Below, piece after piece: positions 59,001-64,000 of a stretch of DNA of 64,000 nt. The translations under genes were made by a program, and so were the position numbers. The stretch covers positions 2,604,001 through 2,668,000 of the forward strand of contig NC_035792.1 in the NCBI RefSeq assembly GCF_001653235.2, in the 5' to 3' direction. Under the pieces are notes generated by a model. It had not been told where the DNA came from. It searched no databases and was given only the letters and a program-made list of their open reading frames with translations. Origin of the DNA: Pochonia chlamydosporia 170. Its lineage: Eukaryota > Ascomycota > Sordariomycetes > Hypocreales > Clavicipitaceae. Every line of letters begins with the position of its first letter. Position 1 is the first letter of the stretch.

Positions 59001-62000
59001 TAGGTGCATTGTCATAACATCAACATCCCTACCCCAATGAACTTCTCATTGGAGCTATTCTTTCGATCATCAGCCTCCATTGCAAGGGCTAATGGCCCAT
59101 TTGCGGAGTTATCACGGTCGAAATACTGTCAGCAACTGAGCTGGCGGCCTTGGTAACTTCGTTTGTTTCCCTCCTATTCCTTCACTTCGGCCATTTTTAC
59201 TTTGAGGCTAATCCCCTCAGCATCATTCAAAACGAACCAAGCCAGTTGGTGTGCCCATTGCATTAGGACGTGCGTTGTTGGCGTCTGCACCCTTGTTTAC
59301 GCCCGGTTCCATAACGAAAATGGCCATGATGGGAACGGAGACGAAGGGACTCGCCAAATTGCGGTTTATGCAAAAGGGTACTGTATGTGTTAATTGCGCA
59401 CACGCGTATTTTTCTAGTCAGCCCCAACAAGACGAAAAGTTGACTTCGAGGTCTGCCCCGGGCTGCGATGCTGGCATGAGAAAGGGGGAAAAGACGTCGC
59501 GGCATCGTCATTGTCCGGGATAAAGAACAACTGCATTGTCGTCATCCCTTCGCCCAACGCTCCGAACCTCTTTACAGGGCTTCCTCAATATCCCTGCAAG
59601 CTCAAATTCCATTCCTTGTCCAAGACTGCATGGTACCTTGCTTTAGTCTGAGACCCACCTTGCTTCTTCTGGACGGGGAGATCGAGACACATATCTTGAA
59701 AGTCAGCTTTCGTTCAAGCCCAAAAAACTGTTTGTTCTTTTTGGACGCGAAACCATCGACCTGGCTGAGACATCATGCGTATCTGTATGGAGTATTGAGT
59801 AAGTATGTTTATATGACCTATTGCAGCATCGTGCGCAGGCGTCATGCACGTGGTTTTGTCATGATAGGTTACAGAACTCATCTCTGTGCTTTTTTGTTTG
59901 CTTTCGCCAAGGTAACATGGACCCTTATGCAGCCAGTTTGTTTATCTTGCCGCCACCTTTTAGCCAACCCTAATCTCTTTTGACTTTGAGACCTGATGAG
60001 TCGCGTCTTTTCCTGAAAATCTCTCTATTCATGGCAAATGTCGAGGGACGCAAGACTCTGAGTACATGATCAAAACTGGTCTGTTATCAAATACCCCTAT
60101 ATTTACAGCTCAGTGGTGTGTTTGTCGGATTATACGAGCTCAGTCACTGCCAATGGAATATAGAATGCGTCACGAAGAGTTGAACCCGCCTCGTGACATA
60201 GTAGCAACTGTAGCGAGCTCCAGTCACGACGAAGCTGCAACCTGATAATATGTTATCATTCTCAGACAGTCAAGCACTGAATTGCTCCAAGAGCTATACT
60301 TGGCCGGATGTAAGTACAACCAACCAACGGCAATCAGAAAAACTCGCAGCTACATCGTTGGTTCCCAAGCGCCCCCAACAGGATTGACAGTCTGGTTTCG
60401 CGTCACCTACCTGAGGCAAGAAGAAAACATCCTCCGTCTCTCTTAACAATCTATTGATGAGTCTACTGACTCGCGATTGGTAGACGAAGCCATGATCTAG
60501 TGTGCTCCCTCTTGTGCAAGTCGGGTTCTCAAGACGTGGTATATATCCTATGCAGATACGAATGGCCCATGATTCTGTAGATTCGTGTGCAGGCGCCCCA
60601 ACTTCTAGTAACAATGCTGCTGCTTAGGACATTGCCACCATAGGTGCACCTCTTCTGTTCGCCAGATGCAAGAAGACAGCCGCATCACAGTTTACCTCGT
60701 CTATCAGCCATACTGGACTCATTCCGCAACTAAGGACTTGGGGCACAGCTTTTGCTCCTGTCGAATCGCAATCAAAGCTAGTAAACGATGGCTGCAATGT
60801 GAGTTCTCTATATAAGCCGCCCCTCTTTCAAGAGGGGATAGATAGCTGAGCACATGGCACACGGAGAACTTTGGAATCGATGCTGCTTCTAGTGAAATAT
60901 GGCCATCCGTCACTTAAGTTACCCGTGGCGGCAGCTTTGTCCTGACCTAGCTGTCTGGTTTCTGCTGGTGCAGCTTCACCAAGCAAATCACTGTGGCAGT
61001 AATGGCCGAATTACAGATCACTGCATCAACTTCAGTCTAGGCACATGACTTCCTCGTGTATACATGTTTATATCCAATGAGGGAGTAAGGAGGAGATGTA
61101 ACCATCTTCCGGCTGATGAATGAATATAGGTTAGCCAGCCTGGAAGATCCAAGCAGATTCCTCCTGTACTCATGGTATCGTCCTTGAGATGTTTTTTAGT
61201 GTTATGCAGACCCTTACTAGTGAATTACACTTATCCATGTAGCGTGTAGATATTTGCAGAGCAATATCGTATTGAGACGCATCATGCTCTTGCAAGGCAA
61301 CGCAATTATTTCGCCCAGAACATTCCACCCAAGGGTTGGTTGTCAAATTATGTAGTGCTAGCTGCATTATGAATCACTGAAGAAGAAGACAATATTTGTG
61401 AGTGTGTTGTGGGATCTCGGTCATTTTTCTTGCCACCAAGATCTTTGCCTTGATATAGGTTAGGTCCAACTTTGGTAAAAGTCCTCTTGGATCCTGACGG
61501 CATCATACACCCGTACTTGGAATCAACTTTAGGTGAGTGTGTCGTTTGGTTCGTACCATGTTGTCAGTGGTCATAAATCTAGGCAAGGTTGTGCTTTAAG
61601 TTGGTCGTCATCGACTACAATACTATCTTCAGGATGAGATGTCAGCTCCAAAACAAAAGACTATACTATACTGACAACTATTTGCTGCAGATATAATTTC
61701 CTGAAGTATGTGTCAAGTGTCTATCCTAACGAAAAGCACATAGAGCTGTGCTTGGCGAAGAATCATATTCTAAAGCGGTCTGCTCTCGCATGCATTCATC
61801 TTCGGATTGAGTCTCGGGCTTGGTGAAGTCCGAATATGTTGATCTGTGCCAACTCGGACACTGCTATGCACACCTACACTTTCAACTAGAAGGCCTCGAG
61901 AACCCGATCTAATAGACCGAATGAATCCACGAGAGCGGTTACGACATGGTCTTGACAAGGATGCTTTTGACAGACTCAACCGATACAGAGTCAACTCTTA

Positions 62001-62691
62001 CACCCACGTTGTCAGATCCAACACCAACCTAGAGAACAATTCATTGTCATTTCTAGATAGGCAGCTTACTTAGGTCGTTGTCAATACCTACAATCTGCGT
62101 CATGTATTCATCAACTCTTTGTCGATTCTCACAACACTCAATAATTCACAATAGTTCAAGACTCATTGTCAGAATTCATCTCAGTACCAGAGTTCGAGTT
62201 TCAAACTCAAATCAACTTTTCCCAACACAACAACTCCAACTGCAAAACACATGTCCATCGCCAACACTATTCCCACTGTGTAATTCACAACCATCCCAAG
62301 ATCGATATATTAATCATACTTATTTCTAATAACAACCACTAGCGCGTCTCAACAAGACAGCTTTCCAACAAAACACTAACCAAACACAACCTAGTGCTGC
62401 TTATTACACCCCAAAAAGGAAGGTACACTAGCAACCGATTAGGCAATCTCCGTATCAAACAGTCTGACTCACCAATCAACATCGTGAGTTCCTGCACACT
62501 GTGCTTGATATCACACTTGTACCACCGTGAATACATTCACAAAACGTAATTATATACTATATTTAGAAACATTTTGCTAGTGGCTTATTTGTTGTCACGG
62601 GCAACAATATATCTCGCGGTAAGCGCGGTTGTGAAGAGGTGATTTCTGCGTTGTCAGAAGCAACAACGCAAGGAAGACGAGTTTCAAAAAG

Positions 62692-62753
62692 TATAAATTG
62701 AGCATTCGTTGTAAGAGTTGGGTTATCAGACTTTGTTGAAGCGGGCTATATAT
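62692..62753 (+). promoter_or_regulatory. TATA-like elements before the small gene at 62842
   Basis: TATAAAT at 62692-62698 and TATATAT at 62747-62753 lie 150 and 95 bp before the ATG. Both are plausible core promoter elements. Confidence 0.4.
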
Positions 62754-62841
62754 CCGATAAAACTCCAGAGACTAGTCCGGTTGGGCTACAACTCAACATC
62801 ACATATCTCCCAGAAACTTCACCAACTTTGCGCAACTCACC

Positions 62842-63213
62842 ATGGCTCCCTCATTCGAAATCACTCCCCAGGCATTCAGATCGCCCACAGACCACGACGA
62901 ACTCCGCGTCAGCTTCACCACGTCAACAACGGGGCGCGACCCCCTCTTCCCAGCGACGTACCTCCAAGTATCGTACAGGTTCGGCAGCGGCCAGGAAATC
63001 TTTGGCGAGATCTTCACTCCGCGGGATATCATGAGGGATGTTTCTGGGAACGGGGTATATCACATTGCTGTGCCGTTCAAGGATGTGCCGATTGCGATGG
63101 TGAATAGGGAGGAGGACCTGGATGCGGAGGTTAGCCTGCATGCTTGGAAGGACTTGAAGTATTTGAACAGTTGGGTTGTTGGGGAGATTAAGGATTGGGG
63201 GATGATGCGGTGA
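62842..63213 (+). CDS. Hypothetical protein, 123 residues
   Basis: Single-exon gene that I do not recognise. It starts MAPSFEITPQAFRSPTDHDE after a C/A-rich leader (CAACTCACC before the ATG) with TATA-like elements upstream. The sequence alternates hydrophobic and polar residues (LRVSFTTSTTGRDPLFPATY, LQVSYRFGSGQEIFGEIFTP, VYHIAVPFKDVPIAMVNREE, LDAEVSLHAWKDLKYLNSWV), suggesting a compact beta-rich domain. No signal peptide, membrane span or catalytic motif is visible. Length, clean start, promoter and composition argue for a real gene. It stands alone after the 7-kb gap, so context does not help. Confidence 0.65.
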   Translation: MAPSFEITPQAFRSPTDHDELRVSFTTSTTGRDPLFPATYLQVSYRFGSGQEIFGEIFTPRDIMRDVSGNGVYHIAVPFKDVPIAMVNREEDLDAEVSLHAWKDLKYLNSWVVGEIKDWGMMR

Positions 63214-64000
63214 TGATGGGAGGAGTTATTGAGTTGGGAGACGTGTTATGGTTAATGGGATGGTATGAGTTGTGTTGAGGGTAGGGAAAGTTCGTGTGGA
63301 TGAGTTGGTGACGAGGGATTCTGATGATATGTGTATTGGAGAGGGTTATTGTCAGATGATCATGTTTGTATCATATGGCGTCTTGAATGGACTTGGTTAC
63401 TTCGTCTTGATTACATCGTGAACGTGCTGCTTTGCTGATATCAGAAATGTGGCACTATCAAAGCAACCAAGTCACTTCCCTTAACCATCAGAAGCAAAAC
63501 TCACTTGCTACACCCAAATTCTACCTTGTTCTAAACCGTCCTTGCAAGCAGCACCATCCTATGATTCATTTGAGCATAATAAACCCAGACACCACATACT
63601 CATCCCTTCGCCCGTACAACACCAACCCCATCTCCAAACCCCACGACGCGCCTACCGGCTCCCGGCAGACGGACCAACCCGCCACACAAAACCCGTACAA
63701 CATCCCACAAAGTCCCGTATTCTTCAGTCGTTCGTCCTCGTACTACGTCCCCCACCGCAAGGGCACCGCACGGCGGTACGACTGGACCCGTTACTGCGCA
63801 AACGCAGCCGAAGGCTGTACGATCAGGATCATGCGCTTGAACGACGTGATGTTGTACATTGTGTCAAGCTTAGAGCCTCGGGGCATGAGACATGTTTAAT
63901 GGATACGAGATTTCGGAAATGACATAATATAATGGAAGGTTGGAGGTGGGTTCATTCTCGGTGAAAACATAGTCGTATATTCGTCTTGAATGTAACACAA
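63214..64000. other. Right edge, no supported gene
   Basis: Contains the 3' region of the small gene and sequence cut by the window edge. Plus-strand frames of 126-155 codons at 63432-63922 overlap each other in different frames, and an opposite-strand reading (YGFCVAGWSVCREPVGASWG, ending near 63563) is equally protein-like, so none can be chosen. Confidence 0.45.

Larger units (their letters stand above)
55730..62841. other. 7-kb gene-free region
   Basis: The largest gap in the window. Its left part is GC-richer, with a GCGTT microsatellite (55975-56005) and an AGGATC repeat (56035-56066) near the kinase leader; the right part (60.0-62.6 kb) is visibly AT-richer. TACGGAGTA motifs lie at 57926-57934 and 58701-58709. 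Frames reach 245 codons (56865-57602, minus) but lack domains, codon pattern or splice context. A short frame ending 58456 (EATKTIFSTTEFPIITSDG) could be a gene relic. No transposon ORF or terminal repeat was recognised. Confidence 0.5.

Noticed and set aside
63432..63922. Overlapping plus-strand frames of 155 and 126 codons and an opposite-strand reading
   Set aside because: All three readings are about equally plausible and mutually exclusive; the window ends before the question can be settled.

Overview
The window looks like nuclear DNA of a filamentous ascomycete, probably a sordariomycete and perhaps of the Hypocreales (inference). The support is the gene set (a White Collar-2 photoreceptor partner, a GID-complex RING ligase, an STB6-like protein, Kin4-type kinase, two Zn2Cys6 regulators), the 51-100 nt introns with GTATGT/GTAAGT donors, CTAAC branch sites and CAG/TAG acceptors, and near-balanced base composition. 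I found no rRNA, tRNA, transposon ORF, CRISPR array or viral sequence.

Layout, left to right: a weak small secreted-peptide candidate (0.5 kb); a LEU3/LeuB-like regulator (2.1-4.5 kb, minus); a possible 71-aa gene (6.5 kb); an aldehyde dehydrogenase with a one-base frame break (7.5-9.0 kb, plus); tim10 (9.4 kb, plus); an STB6-like protein with an overlapping upstream ORF (10.1-12.9 kb, minus); the RMD5/GID2 ligase (14.0-15.5 kb, plus); a UPF0658 Golgi membrane protein (16.5-17.8 kb, minus); a 4.5-kb gene-free stretch; an amidase followed by a Zn2Cys6 regulator in the same direction (22.3-26.8 kb, plus); a beta-flanking-like protein with a 9-nt exon (27.0-28.0 kb, minus); wc-2 (29.3-30.9 kb, minus); a 3.2-kb gap; rad50 (34.2-38.2 kb, plus); a PP4 regulatory subunit 2 and a Pro/Gln-rich SPRY protein in tandem (38.6-41.7 kb, minus); a small hypothetical gene (42.5-43.1 kb, minus); a short-chain dehydrogenase (44.0-45.2 kb, plus); an enlarged vacuolar Ca2+/H+ exchanger (45.7-48.3 kb, minus); a 3.9-kb gap; a Kin4-type kinase (52.3-55.7 kb, minus); a 7-kb gap; and a small hypothetical gene (62.8-63.2 kb, plus).

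Most genes are independent housekeeping or regulatory loci, not a metabolite cluster. The one local grouping that suggests shared function is the amidase with the regulator downstream of it. About 45 percent of the window has no gene I can support. These gaps are not AT-rich repeat graveyards by eye. They carry short intergenic motifs (TACGGAGTA and the palindrome TACCTAGGTA) far more often than chance.

I did not find a convincing undescribed system. The items most worth checking are the frame break at the catalytic Asn of the dehydrogenase, the two micro-exons (9 and 17 nt), the ATGA-overlapping upstream ORF of the STB6-like gene, the intergenic palindromes, and the large charged loop of the exchanger.
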